From Treponema sp. (lineage in GTDB: Bacteria > Spirochaetota > Spirochaetia > Treponematales > Breznakiellaceae), in contig JAITES010000135.1 in the NCBI GenBank assembly GCA_031281925.1, positions 1 to 26,937 on the forward strand: 26,937 bases of DNA, in the 5' to 3' direction. The position numbers and the translations under genes were made by a program. Of this stretch, positions 9,288-17,147 are shown piece after piece; the stretch's first letter is position 1, and each line of letters begins with the position of its first letter. The notes beneath the pieces are model-generated. The model saw only the letters and a program-made list of their open reading frames with translations, was not told where the DNA came from and made no database searches.

Positions 9288-12023
9288 ATGCGGACAAAGA
9301 ATATTTCTCGTTTGCCCCGGAGAGGGGCAGACCCTGCCAGCCCTATGCTGGAACAGTATAGGCGCATCAAAAGTGAACATAAGGAAGAAGTGCTTTTCTT
9401 CCGTCTGGGTGATTTCTATGAAATGTTTGCCGACGATGCATTGGAAATCTCCTCCCTGCTGAACCTGACACTCACCACCCGGAATAGCCTTCCCATGTGC
9501 GGAATTCCCTATCATGCCGCCAGATCCTACATTTCTCGACTGCTCAAGGCGGGAAAAAAGGTGGCGATCTGCGAACAGATCTCCGAGGCTGTGAGGGGGG
9601 GATCCATCATCGAGCGGAAAGTGGTGGAGATTATCACTCCGGGAACCACGGTGGACGAAGATTTTTTGGACAAGGGAAGTTCCAACTATCTTGCCTGCAT
9701 CGCCTCCAGGGGGCCCCTGATCTCCTTCGCCTACATCGATCTTTCCACCGGAGACTTTTTTGCGCGTTCTTTCGGCAGCTTTTCGGCAAAGGAAAAACTG
9801 CGCAGCGAACTGGAGCGGATACAGGCACGGGAATTGCTTGTTCAGGAATCCCTCCTGGAAGAAAATTCCGGTATTGCCGCTGCCATCGGCGATCAAAACG
9901 GAATAGTGGTAAACCGCTGGGCCGACTGGCTGTTCGACATGGAAAGAAGCGCGGAAAGGCTCAAACGTCAATTTTCCGTAACAAACCTCAAGAGCTTCGG
10001 TCTTGAGGAGGGAAGTATCGAGATCCTCGCTTCAGGCGCCCTGCTGGATTACCTGGATGATACATCAAAAAGCCTTATACCCCATGTGTGTTCGATCCAG
10101 GTGTATCAGGACAGCGATTTTATGGGAATTGATGAGTCTACCCAGCGGAACCTGGAACTGGTACGGAACCTTCGGGACGGGGATACCCGTTTTTCCCTTC
10201 TGGAAGTACTCGATGAAACCCGGAGCGCCATGGGAAGGCGGCTCCTGAAAAGCCGCATCCTCATGCCCCTGCAGGACATCAGGCAGATCAACGCCCGGCT
10301 TGACATGACGGAAAGTTTCTACCGGAATCAGGGGAAGCTTTCCAGCCTCCGGGAACTTCTGGGGAAGATGCAGGATCTTGAAAGGCTTTCCTCCCGGCTT
10401 GCCATGGACAAGGCCCACGGCAAGGATATGCTGACCATAAAAAACGCCCTGGAACACTTTTTTGATATTGAGGCTCTCTGCCCGGATCTCGATCTGCTTT
10501 ATGAATCTGACGCCGCCCGTTCCCTGGGGGAAGAAGAATTTTCCCGGCTCAAAAGACTGGTTGAAATCCTCCAAAAAGGCATTCGGGACGATCCTTCTAT
10601 CCTTTTGACCGAAGGCAACCTGATCCGTCCGGGCTACAATTCCAGACTGGATGAACTCATGGCTCTCCGGGATTCGGGCCGTAAACTGCTGGAAAACTAT
10701 CTGGAAGAGGAGAAGCGGCAGACAGGCATTACAAGCCTCAAGATCCGCTATAACAGGCTTATTGGCTACTTTTTTGAGGTTACCAGGGCGCAGCTTAACC
10801 GTGTTCCGGAACACTTTATCCGGCGGCAGGGCATTGTTGCCGGAGAGCGCTTCACCACAGACAGACTGGCGGCCCTGGAATCGGATATCAACGGAGCCTC
10901 GGACAGGATCATAGATCTGGAAAAGGAGTTGTTTCTTGAACTGCGGGAAGAGGCGAAAAAATGCCTCAGGGAGATTGCCGCGGCAAGCCGCCGGATCGCG
11001 GAAATTGATGTTGCCCAGTCTGCCGCCAGGGCTGCCACGATTCAGGGCTGGACACGTCCCGTTCTTGACGGAGAGGAGAGGCTGAAAATTCTTGAAGGCC
11101 GGCATCCTGTGGTGGAAGCCCATCTTCCCAGGGGAGAATTTATCCCCAATGACATCATCCTGGACAGTAAAGAGATCTGTTTTGCGCTCATTACAGGTCC
11201 CAACATGGCGGGAAAATCAACCTATTTACGCCAGGCGGCCCTGATCTGCATCATGGCCCAGATGGGAAGCTTTGTCCCTGCCAGGGAAGCCCTCATCGGT
11301 ATCTGCGACAGAATCTATTGCCGGGTTGGAGCCTCGGATAACCTGGCCCGCGGGGAATCGACTTTTCTCGCGGAAATGAGTGAAACCGCCTATATTCTCC
11401 ATACCGCCACGGAGAAAAGCCTTGTGATCATGGATGAAGTTGGACGGGGAACCGGAACCACGGACGGCCTTTCCATTGCCTGGGCGGTGAGCGAGGATCT
11501 CCTCAACCGGATCGGATGCAGAACCCTCTTTGCCACCCACTATCATGAACTTTCCGGAATGGAGCATCCCCATCTGGCAAACCGTTCAATGGAGGTGCTG
11601 GATCAGGGGGGAGAGATCGTCTTCCTGCGGAAACTCAGGGAAGGCCCCAGTGCCGAATCCTACGGCCTCCATGCGGCCTCCCTGGCGGGCATGCCCCGGC
11701 AGGTACTTGACCGGGCCGCTTTTATTCAGGAGGCATTCAGGGCCGGAAAGCTTTCCGCGGCGGCGGATTCTGTTCAGTCGAAAACGGCCCTCACGCCTCC
11801 GCCGCCCGGTTCCCTCCGCCCGGCAGAGGCTTCCGGCCCCGGTAAAGCTCTCCTCAGTGAAATTTCCATGCTGGAAATAGAACGGATGACGCCGATGGAG
11901 GCGCTGTACAAACTCCATGAGTTAAAGGAACGGTTCGGCTCGGAAACCTCTTCCCGTCCGGTTCCTGCCCGTCCCAAAAAGATCCATCCCCCGGAAGATA
12001 ACCCTTCGCTTTTTGATTCGTAG
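9288..12023 (+). CDS. mutS: DNA mismatch repair protein MutS
   Basis: Recognises mispaired bases and small loops and starts methyl-independent mismatch repair with MutL. At 911 aa it is slightly longer than E. coli MutS (853 aa). The mismatch-reading motif GDFYEMF (Phe-X-Glu) lies near residues 42-48, the connector and lever domains fill the middle, and the ATPase domain has Walker A GPNMAGKST near residues 636-644 and the DEVGRGT Walker B/signature near 714-720, followed by the THYHEL switch. The tail ends with the usual short helical segment (PMEALYKLHELKERF) and a low-complexity Pro/Arg/Lys stretch. The ATG at 9288 is 23 bases after skp but has a poor ribosome binding site; the in-frame ATG at 9345 would cut into the MLEQY segment at the domain I start and is less likely. 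Confidence 0.97.
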   Translation: MRTKNISRLPRRGADPASPMLEQYRRIKSEHKEEVLFFRLGDFYEMFADDALEISSLLNLTLTTRNSLPMCGIPYHAARSYISRLLKAGKKVAICEQISEAVRGGSIIERKVVEIITPGTTVDEDFLDKGSSNYLACIASRGPLISFAYIDLSTGDFFARSFGSFSAKEKLRSELERIQARELLVQESLLEENSGIAAAIGDQNGIVVNRWADWLFDMERSAERLKRQFSVTNLKSFGLEEGSIEILASGALLDYLDDTSKSLIPHVCSIQVYQDSDFMGIDESTQRNLELVRNLRDGDTRFSLLEVLDETRSAMGRRLLKSRILMPLQDIRQINARLDMTESFYRNQGKLSSLRELLGKMQDLERLSSRLAMDKAHGKDMLTIKNALEHFFDIEALCPDLDLLYESDAARSLGEEEFSRLKRLVEILQKGIRDDPSILLTEGNLIRPGYNSRLDELMALRDSGRKLLENYLEEEKRQTGITSLKIRYNRLIGYFFEVTRAQLNRVPEHFIRRQGIVAGERFTTDRLAALESDINGASDRIIDLEKELFLELREEAKKCLREIAAASRRIAEIDVAQSAARAATIQGWTRPVLDGEERLKILEGRHPVVEAHLPRGEFIPNDIILDSKEICFALITGPNMAGKSTYLRQAALICIMAQMGSFVPAREALIGICDRIYCRVGASDNLARGESTFLAEMSETAYILHTATEKSLVIMDEVGRGTGTTDGLSIAWAVSEDLLNRIGCRTLFATHYHELSGMEHPHLANRSMEVLDQGGEIVFLRKLREGPSAESYGLHAASLAGMPRQVLDRAAFIQEAFRAGKLSAAADSVQSKTALTPPPPGSLRPAEASGPGKALLSEISMLEIERMTPMEALYKLHELKERFGSETSSRPVPARPKKIHPPEDNPSLFDS

Positions 12024-12087
12024 TAAAATTTTTTAAAATCAGCCTTTCTCTTTGAAGCAATTCACATGAGCGCGCCCTATACAGGGT

Positions 12088-12798
12088 ATGAAACTATCTT
12101 ATGCGGTATCATTTTTTCAGGAATTGCTTTTCCCCGGCGGCTGCGCGCTCTGCGGAACCGCGCTGCTCAATGAGGAAGAAAGCTGGTACGGCCTCTGCGC
12201 GGAGTGCCGGGAGAAACTGCGGCTTGAAAAAACCAAACGCTGCAATTTCTGCGGCCGGCCGCTTATTTCCGAACTGGATTCCTGTATTACCTGCAGGGAA
12301 AACCATGAAAGTTCAGACCCGGACAAAACAATCGCGCTTTTCCCCTATTCCGGCCCTTACAGACAACTTTTGGCCGCCTATAAATTCGGAAAAAATACCT
12401 GTCTGGGCCATTTTCTGGCGGAAAACATAATGGAAGCGATAAAACTGTTTCCCTTTTCGCAAATGCCTGTTCTCGTCCCGGTTCCTCCGAGGCCGGGAAA
12501 AATCAGGAAAACAGGCTGGGATCAGATCGCATATCTTGCCCTGCTTCTGGAGAGGGAAAAATCCTGCAGGATTCTCCGCTGCCTCAAGCGTCTTCCTTCA
12601 GAAACCCAGAAGAAACTCAACCGGGAAAAACGCCGGGGAAACCTTAAAGGACGAATCGTTTCAGACAAAAAAGTCCCCCGGACCCTCATCATATTTGATG
12701 ATGTGATCACCACCGGTTCTACCTTCCGGGCATGTTCCGCGGCATTGCGGGAAGGAGGCGCCGAAAGGGTTTATGCTCTCAGTCTCTTTTATGATTGA
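12088..12798 (+). CDS. comF: ComF-family phosphoribosyltransferase-like protein
   Basis: ComF proteins act inside the cell in uptake of single-stranded DNA during competence, and related GntX/ComF proteins occur in non-competent bacteria; the chemical activity is unsettled. The 236-residue protein has an N-terminal zinc region with four Cys pairs (C19/C22, C37/C40, C52/C55, C66/C69) and a C-terminal type I phosphoribosyltransferase domain with the PRPP loop LIIFDDVITTGST at residues 200-212. Length and layout are normal for the family. It follows mutS by 64 bases; a weak AGGGT lies just before the ATG. A competence role in this organism is not shown by the sequence. Confidence 0.9.
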   Translation: MKLSYAVSFFQELLFPGGCALCGTALLNEEESWYGLCAECREKLRLEKTKRCNFCGRPLISELDSCITCRENHESSDPDKTIALFPYSGPYRQLLAAYKFGKNTCLGHFLAENIMEAIKLFPFSQMPVLVPVPPRPGKIRKTGWDQIAYLALLLEREKSCRILRCLKRLPSETQKKLNREKRRGNLKGRIVSDKKVPRTLIIFDDVITTGSTFRACSAALREGGAERVYALSLFYD

Positions 12799-12813
12799 GC
12801 TTAATTCAGCCGA

Positions 12814-12842
12814 TTGAGTTTAATATAGCCTGATGTTATAAT
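12814..12842 (+). promoter_or_regulatory. Strong promoter of the URO-D-fold gene
   Basis: TTGAGT (12814-12819) and a perfect TATAAT (12837-12842) are separated by 17 bases, and TG at 12834-12835 forms an extended -10 (TGTTATAAT). Transcription would be expected to start about 6-7 bases after the -10, at or next to the ATG at 12849, implying a leaderless mRNA. Confidence 0.65.
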
Positions 12843-12863
12843 GATATAATGACTTGTTATAAG
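12834..12863 (+). promoter_or_regulatory. Candidate operator (shared 20-mer, copy A) plus a second TGTTATAA
   Basis: The 20-mer TGTTATAATGATATAATGAC (12834-12853) matches the minus-strand element before the GH4 gene at 18479 at 16 of 20 positions and the one before agaS at 15 of 20. A second TGTTATAA follows at 12855-12862, 21 bases after the first. It overlaps the -10 and start codon, a position that suits repression. The match is partly inflated by AT-richness and by the -10 box itself. Confidence 0.4.
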
Positions 12864-14105
12864 ATCACCGGAGAGGAAATCCGGCGCCTCAGGGAACTGG
12901 CAAAAAAACAGAAGGAATACGCCGCCCTTCCTGTCATGGTGGAGCGCGCGGAACAGTGGCGCCGCAATAACGACGGGTTTCCGGCCATTCCGCCCGTGGT
13001 GGTGGAAACCTGGACCTTTGATCCCGATTTTATGCCCGAATCGATTTTTGCCTGCGAGAATCCGGCTGCCCGCAAAATCGAATACCGTCTGCTCAAGAAT
13101 ATCAGGGAATACGAGATCATCGGGGACGACAAGGTTATGCCATCCTGTTACCCCATCGACTGGAAAATTGACATTGACTGGTTTGGCATCGCCGCGGGAA
13201 CGACCCATGCGGCGGACGCTCAGGGGCGGGAGATTGGTTTTTCGTATGACGCTCCCATCAAGGATTTGGAAAAGGACCTTCATCTTTTAAAGCCTGTTTC
13301 AATTAACTTTGACCGGGAAGGAACCCTTAAGGAGAAAAATTTTATTGAAGAGATTCTTGACGGAATACTCCCGGTAACCATACGCGGAGAGATACATCAC
13401 ATTGAATTAAGCAACCATGCCGTAAGTCTTTGCGGGATGGAAAAACTCTGGATGTTTCTTTTTGACTGTCCCGACGCGGTAAAGGAACTGATGAATTATC
13501 TGACTTCGAATCACCACAGGCTTCTCGATTTTTATGAAGATGAAAAAATCCTGACTCCCACAGGCGGTAATTCCGATATAGGTCAGTCAAGCTACGGATT
13601 CACCGCCAGGCTTCCCGAAAAAGAACCGGGGTCGTATACCTGCAGGGATCTTTGGATGTTTATCGAAATGGAAGAAACTTCGTCCATATCCCGGGAGATG
13701 TTTGAAGAATTCTTTCTGCCCCACGCGGCAGGCCTCGCTTCCCGTGCGGGAGCTGTCTACTACGGCTGCTGCGAGCCCATGCAGCGAAACTGGCCCGCCC
13801 TTTACAGGGCCATGCCCCATATACGCAAACTTTCCATATCGCCGTACAGTGACGAAGAAAAAATGGGAGAGTTGCTCCACAATACCGGTGTTGTCTATTC
13901 ACGAAAACCCGGACCCGGTTACCTGGGCGTGGCCGAACGTCTCGACGAAGAGGCATGGAGAAGCCATATTGCCGCTACCTTTAAGGCTGTACGGGGCGGC
14001 CCCTATGAAATTATAATGCGGGATATTTATCAGGTGCCGGATCTTGAAAGCGTAGGCAGGGCGGTAAAAATCGTCCGCGAAGAAGCGAAGAAATTTTACG
14101 GCTAA
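12849..14105 (+). CDS. URO-D-fold (uroporphyrinogen decarboxylase/MtaA-like) protein, 418 aa
   Basis: The sequence reads as a member of the URO-D superfamily (TIM barrel) that includes uroporphyrinogen decarboxylase and corrinoid methyltransferases such as MtaA. It is unlikely to be true HemE: it is longer and I do not see the HemE N-terminal signature. Features are a helical N-terminus, a FGIAAGTTH segment (112-120), the barrel strand ending GEIHH (180-184), and YYGCCEP at 304-310, where methyltransferase relatives carry a metal-binding H-x-C motif. C307/C308 could bind metal, but a preceding His is missing. No ribosome binding site precedes the ATG; the promoter points to a leaderless message. 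It converges on the permease gene with only 6 bases between stops. Its place in the sugar locus and shared control element suggest a role in sugar metabolism, but its reaction is unknown. Confidence 0.75.
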   Translation: MTCYKITGEEIRRLRELAKKQKEYAALPVMVERAEQWRRNNDGFPAIPPVVVETWTFDPDFMPESIFACENPAARKIEYRLLKNIREYEIIGDDKVMPSCYPIDWKIDIDWFGIAAGTTHAADAQGREIGFSYDAPIKDLEKDLHLLKPVSINFDREGTLKEKNFIEEILDGILPVTIRGEIHHIELSNHAVSLCGMEKLWMFLFDCPDAVKELMNYLTSNHHRLLDFYEDEKILTPTGGNSDIGQSSYGFTARLPEKEPGSYTCRDLWMFIEMEETSSISREMFEEFFLPHAAGLASRAGAVYYGCCEPMQRNWPALYRAMPHIRKLSISPYSDEEKMGELLHNTGVVYSRKPGPGYLGVAERLDEEAWRSHIAATFKAVRGGPYEIIMRDIYQVPDLESVGRAVKIVREEAKKFYG

Positions 14106-14111
14106 GGAGGT

Positions 14112-14939
14112 TCATTTCATGCCGGAAATGGCGGCACCCTTGATAAACTGCTTCTGAAACATAAGAAATACTATGGTCACGGGAAGCATAATAAGCGCCG
14201 AGGCGGCAAGACATGCGCCTATATCCACGCTGTGGGCCCCGGAGGTGAAATATGAAAGGGCAATGGGCAATGTCATATTTTTAACATTTTCCAGCATGAT
14301 AAGAGCCTGGAGGTATTCGTTCCAGGAGCTGAGAAAGGTGAATATTGCCAATGCGGCAAGACAGGGGCGCAGGAGAGGGAGCATCACGTTGCAATAGATC
14401 GAAATATCCGAAGCGCCGTCAATGAGGGCGGCCTCCCAGAGGCTGTCGGGAATCCCTTCGCAAAACTGGCGGCAAAGAAAAATACCAAAGCCGGAAATCG
14501 CCGCGGGAACAATCAGGGCAAAGAGTGTATTGTAAAGCCCCAACTGGTTTATCACGAGAAAATGGGGAATCATAATGGTCTGAAAAGGAACCATCATGGA
14601 ACCCAGGATCACCCAAAACAGAACGGTTCGACCGGGAAATTTGTACTTCGCGAAAACGAAACCCGCGAGAGAACTGGTAAAGAGGACAAGGCAGGTAACG
14701 GAAGCGGTCACAACAACACTGTTTCTGAACCAGTCAAAAAAGGGCGTGCGTTTAAAAACCGTACCGTAATTCGCCATGGTCCAGTTGATGGGCAGTATCC
14801 TGTAGGGATTCCTCACCAATTCCTGGGTTTTCTTGAACGTGTTAAACAGCATCCAGAAATAAGGCACAAGCATCAATAAAAGGAAAAAAGCGCCGATTAA
14901 AACAAAGAGAATTTTGAAAACGCCGGATTTTGCCTTCAT
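14112..14939 (-). CDS. Sugar ABC transporter permease, MalG/CUT1 type
   Basis: Inner membrane permease of a carbohydrate uptake (CUT1) ABC transporter, 275 aa, with about six membrane segments. The first is near residues 10-32. The cytoplasmic EAA loop, which docks the ATPase, reads EAALIDGASDISIYCNVMLP. The C-terminus QKQFIKGAAISGMK is typical of MalG-like proteins (cf. the GxxxGAVKG ending). It follows the other permease by 3 bases (TAG-GGA-ATG), so the two are translated together and probably form a heterodimer. No ATPase gene is nearby. Exact substrate is not readable from the sequence; the operon suggests galactose- or amino-sugar-containing glycosides. Confidence 0.93.
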   Translation of the reverse strand: MKAKSGVFKILFVLIGAFFLLLMLVPYFWMLFNTFKKTQELVRNPYRILPINWTMANYGTVFKRTPFFDWFRNSVVVTASVTCLVLFTSSLAGFVFAKYKFPGRTVLFWVILGSMMVPFQTIMIPHFLVINQLGLYNTLFALIVPAAISGFGIFLCRQFCEGIPDSLWEAALIDGASDISIYCNVMLPLLRPCLAALAIFTFLSSWNEYLQALIMLENVKNMTLPIALSYFTSGAHSVDIGACLAASALIMLPVTIVFLMFQKQFIKGAAISGMK

Positions 14940-14942
14940 TCC

Positions 14943-15821
14943 CTAATACCCCCAGTCAACCTTATTCAAACGCTGAGAAATAATAGTGAATATCATGATC
15001 AAAGCCAAAAGAGCCAGGGATATTGTCGAAGCGTAACCCATGTTCTTTGAAACAAAGGCCGTACGGTAAATAAGGAGGGAAAGCACAAGGCCTATATCAT
15101 TTGGCCCGCCGTGGTTGTTCTGCATAACCTCAAACTGGGCGAAGGTCTGAAAATAGAAAATCAGGGTCATGGCCAAAACAAAACACATGGTTCTGGCCAG
15201 GAGAGGAAGGGTTATTTTAAAGAACCGGCTCACAGGCCCCGCCCCGTCTATCACCGCAGCCTCGTAAAAATCGGAAGGAATGCCGTCAATCCCGGCGCAG
15301 AACAGAAGTATATTGTAGCCTATATCCGCCCAGAGGCTGAAAACAATAATGGCATTCATAACCGTACCGGCCTCGCCGAGCCATGCCCTTGGCGCAATGC
15401 CAAAGAATCTGTTGAAGAACATATTGATAAGGCCGAAGCGCCTATCGTACATCATTCTCCAGATAAAGCCTGTAGCCGCCAAAGGCGCAACACAGGGCAT
15501 AAAAAAGATCACTCTGAAAAGGGAACGGATTTTGTTTCGCTTAAAAGCGCTTATAATCTGGGCGATAAGCAGAGTCAGAACAATGTTAAACCCGGTAGAC
15601 ATAACCACAAAGTATACGGTATGACCAAAGGCTTTATAGAAAACAGGATCCCCGGCAATCCTGACAAAGTTTGAAAACCCGATAAAGTGATTCTCCGCTC
15701 TGAGGGGGTTGTAATCAAACAGGGAAATGCCAAGTCCCAAAAATATCGGAACAACCTGAAAGACAAGCATAAAGAGAAAAACCGGGGTAAGCACCACCAT
15801 TACAAATTTGGTATTTTTCAT
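14943..15821 (-). CDS. Sugar ABC transporter permease, MalF/CUT1 type
   Basis: Partner permease, 292 aa, about six membrane segments. It lacks the large periplasmic insert of enteric MalF, as usual for CUT1 systems outside enterics. The EAA loop is EAAVIDGAGPVSRFFKITLP, and the N-terminus has the common FLMLVFQVVPIF membrane start followed by an FIGFSNFVRI segment. A good ribosome binding site (GGGGAGG) stands upstream of the ATG. The gene lies 29 bases after the binding-protein gene and 3 bases before the MalG-type gene, giving the classic order binding protein - MalF - MalG. Confidence 0.94.
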   Translation of the reverse strand: MKNTKFVMVVLTPVFLFMLVFQVVPIFLGLGISLFDYNPLRAENHFIGFSNFVRIAGDPVFYKAFGHTVYFVVMSTGFNIVLTLLIAQIISAFKRNKIRSLFRVIFFMPCVAPLAATGFIWRMMYDRRFGLINMFFNRFFGIAPRAWLGEAGTVMNAIIVFSLWADIGYNILLFCAGIDGIPSDFYEAAVIDGAGPVSRFFKITLPLLARTMCFVLAMTLIFYFQTFAQFEVMQNNHGGPNDIGLVLSLLIYRTAFVSKNMGYASTISLALLALIMIFTIISQRLNKVDWGY

Positions 15822-15850
15822 AAAGTGCCTCCCCGGTTAAACCCGATCCC

Positions 15851-17137
15851 TTATTTGGCCGCAGCGTTTAACTCGTCATTCAGCCGTTTGACGGCGGCGT
15901 CTACATTCAATCCGCTCTGTACCATGTCCACAAAAACATTGACCAGGGCAACCTTCATCACATCGGTATTAATATAACCGATATGCTGGGCCCCGTCCAG
16001 AACATCCACAATGGGTTTGACATAGGGCAAGGCGTTAAGATATGCGGCGCTGGTAGCGGCCGATTTCTGGGGAGGAATCATGCCTCTGTCAATGGCCATC
16101 TGTATGAGGTTTTCGGTCCTGTGGCAGTATTCCACAAATTTCCATGATTCCTCGGGGTACTGGGTACCGGAGTTAACAGCCTGGCTCCAGCCTGTTTCGG
16201 CCACCCATTTCTTTTCCGGCCCGTAAAACGGAAGGGCAATATAGTCAAAGTCTATGCCGTATTCAGAACCATACATTTCCTTTCCCGTAGGAATAGTCCA
16301 GAAGCCTCTGGGCGCCATAAGACCGGTGCCGTTAAATACTTCATACTCGTTGTCAAAGCCGGATCCCAGGAAGGTACTAATATCGGTGAGATGGTCTTTT
16401 ACCACATAATCAACCAGGGTCTGAAGGGCTTCTTTTCCAATGGGGGTATCAAAATTGAACCTGTGTCCGCCGTCCTCAAGAAAGTTTCCGCCCCTGGAGA
16501 CGATCATTGCTGTATAGGTAAAAACCAGGGTGTCGTTGCTGATGAAATTCCAGCCCTTGAGTTCAAATGTACCGTTATTGTAAATTCTGTATTTCCGGGC
16601 TATGTCGATCATCTCATCCCATGTCTTGGGATACGCGACGCCGTGTTCCTCAAACCAGGGCTTGAGGATGAGCAGCCCGGCGCCTTCCTGATTGAATTCA
16701 ATAGGAACGCCGTAATACTTCCCGTCATGATAAACACCGGCCAATACGGGGTCATAGCTGTCATTCTTGATTACGTTGATCATCGCGTCCGGAGCGGGAG
16801 ACAGCGCGCCGGTAGGGGCAAAATCCAGAATCCAGCCGCCCCAGAGTTCGAAAATATCCGCGCCGCCGGTTTTTGAAGCCAGAGCCGTCTGGGTCTTCTG
16901 CTCAAAATCGGCGTAGGGGAAAGCTTCAATTTCGATCTTTATGCCGGGGTTTTCCTGCATAAAACCGGCCGCCAATCTATCGTTGGAATCGTTCCATGGA
17001 ATGTTCTGGTGTGTCCAAAACCTCAGGTTCACGGTTTGTGCACTGCCGCCGGCAGCGCCTTCCTTCTTTGAGCACCCGGCGGCAAGCACCATAAGCGCCG
17101 CAGCCACTAAAACAAAAACAGATAATTTTCTTTTCAT
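15851..17137 (-). CDS. Sugar-binding lipoprotein of the ABC transporter
   Basis: Extracytoplasmic solute-binding protein (family 1, MalE/UgpB-like) that delivers sugar to the two permeases encoded downstream. From the ATG at 17137 it is 428 aa, with a signal peptide and lipobox LAAGC (Cys22), so it should be lipid-anchored. The mature protein has typical family-1 segments: VNLRFWTHQ, FPYADFEQKTQTALASKTGGADIFELW, GKYYGVPIEFNQEG and KTWDEM. Three ATG codons stand in a row at 17143-17135; AGGAGG ends directly before the first, so the third (17137) has the best spacing. The ribosome binding site overlaps the stop of the GH4 gene upstream, suggesting coupled translation. Ligand cannot be read from sequence; a galactoside or amino-sugar glycoside fits the neighbours. 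Confidence 0.94.
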   Translation of the reverse strand: MKRKLSVFVLVAAALMVLAAGCSKKEGAAGGSAQTVNLRFWTHQNIPWNDSNDRLAAGFMQENPGIKIEIEAFPYADFEQKTQTALASKTGGADIFELWGGWILDFAPTGALSPAPDAMINVIKNDSYDPVLAGVYHDGKYYGVPIEFNQEGAGLLILKPWFEEHGVAYPKTWDEMIDIARKYRIYNNGTFELKGWNFISNDTLVFTYTAMIVSRGGNFLEDGGHRFNFDTPIGKEALQTLVDYVVKDHLTDISTFLGSGFDNEYEVFNGTGLMAPRGFWTIPTGKEMYGSEYGIDFDYIALPFYGPEKKWVAETGWSQAVNSGTQYPEESWKFVEYCHRTENLIQMAIDRGMIPPQKSAATSAAYLNALPYVKPIVDVLDGAQHIGYINTDVMKVALVNVFVDMVQSGLNVDAAVKRLNDELNAAAK

Positions 17138-17147
17138 CATCATCCTC

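Noticed and set aside
12077..12086. CCCTATACAGGG-type inverted repeat just before comF as an operator or terminator
   Set aside because: Only a 4-base stem with a short loop and no T-run; it more likely just contains the ribosome binding site.
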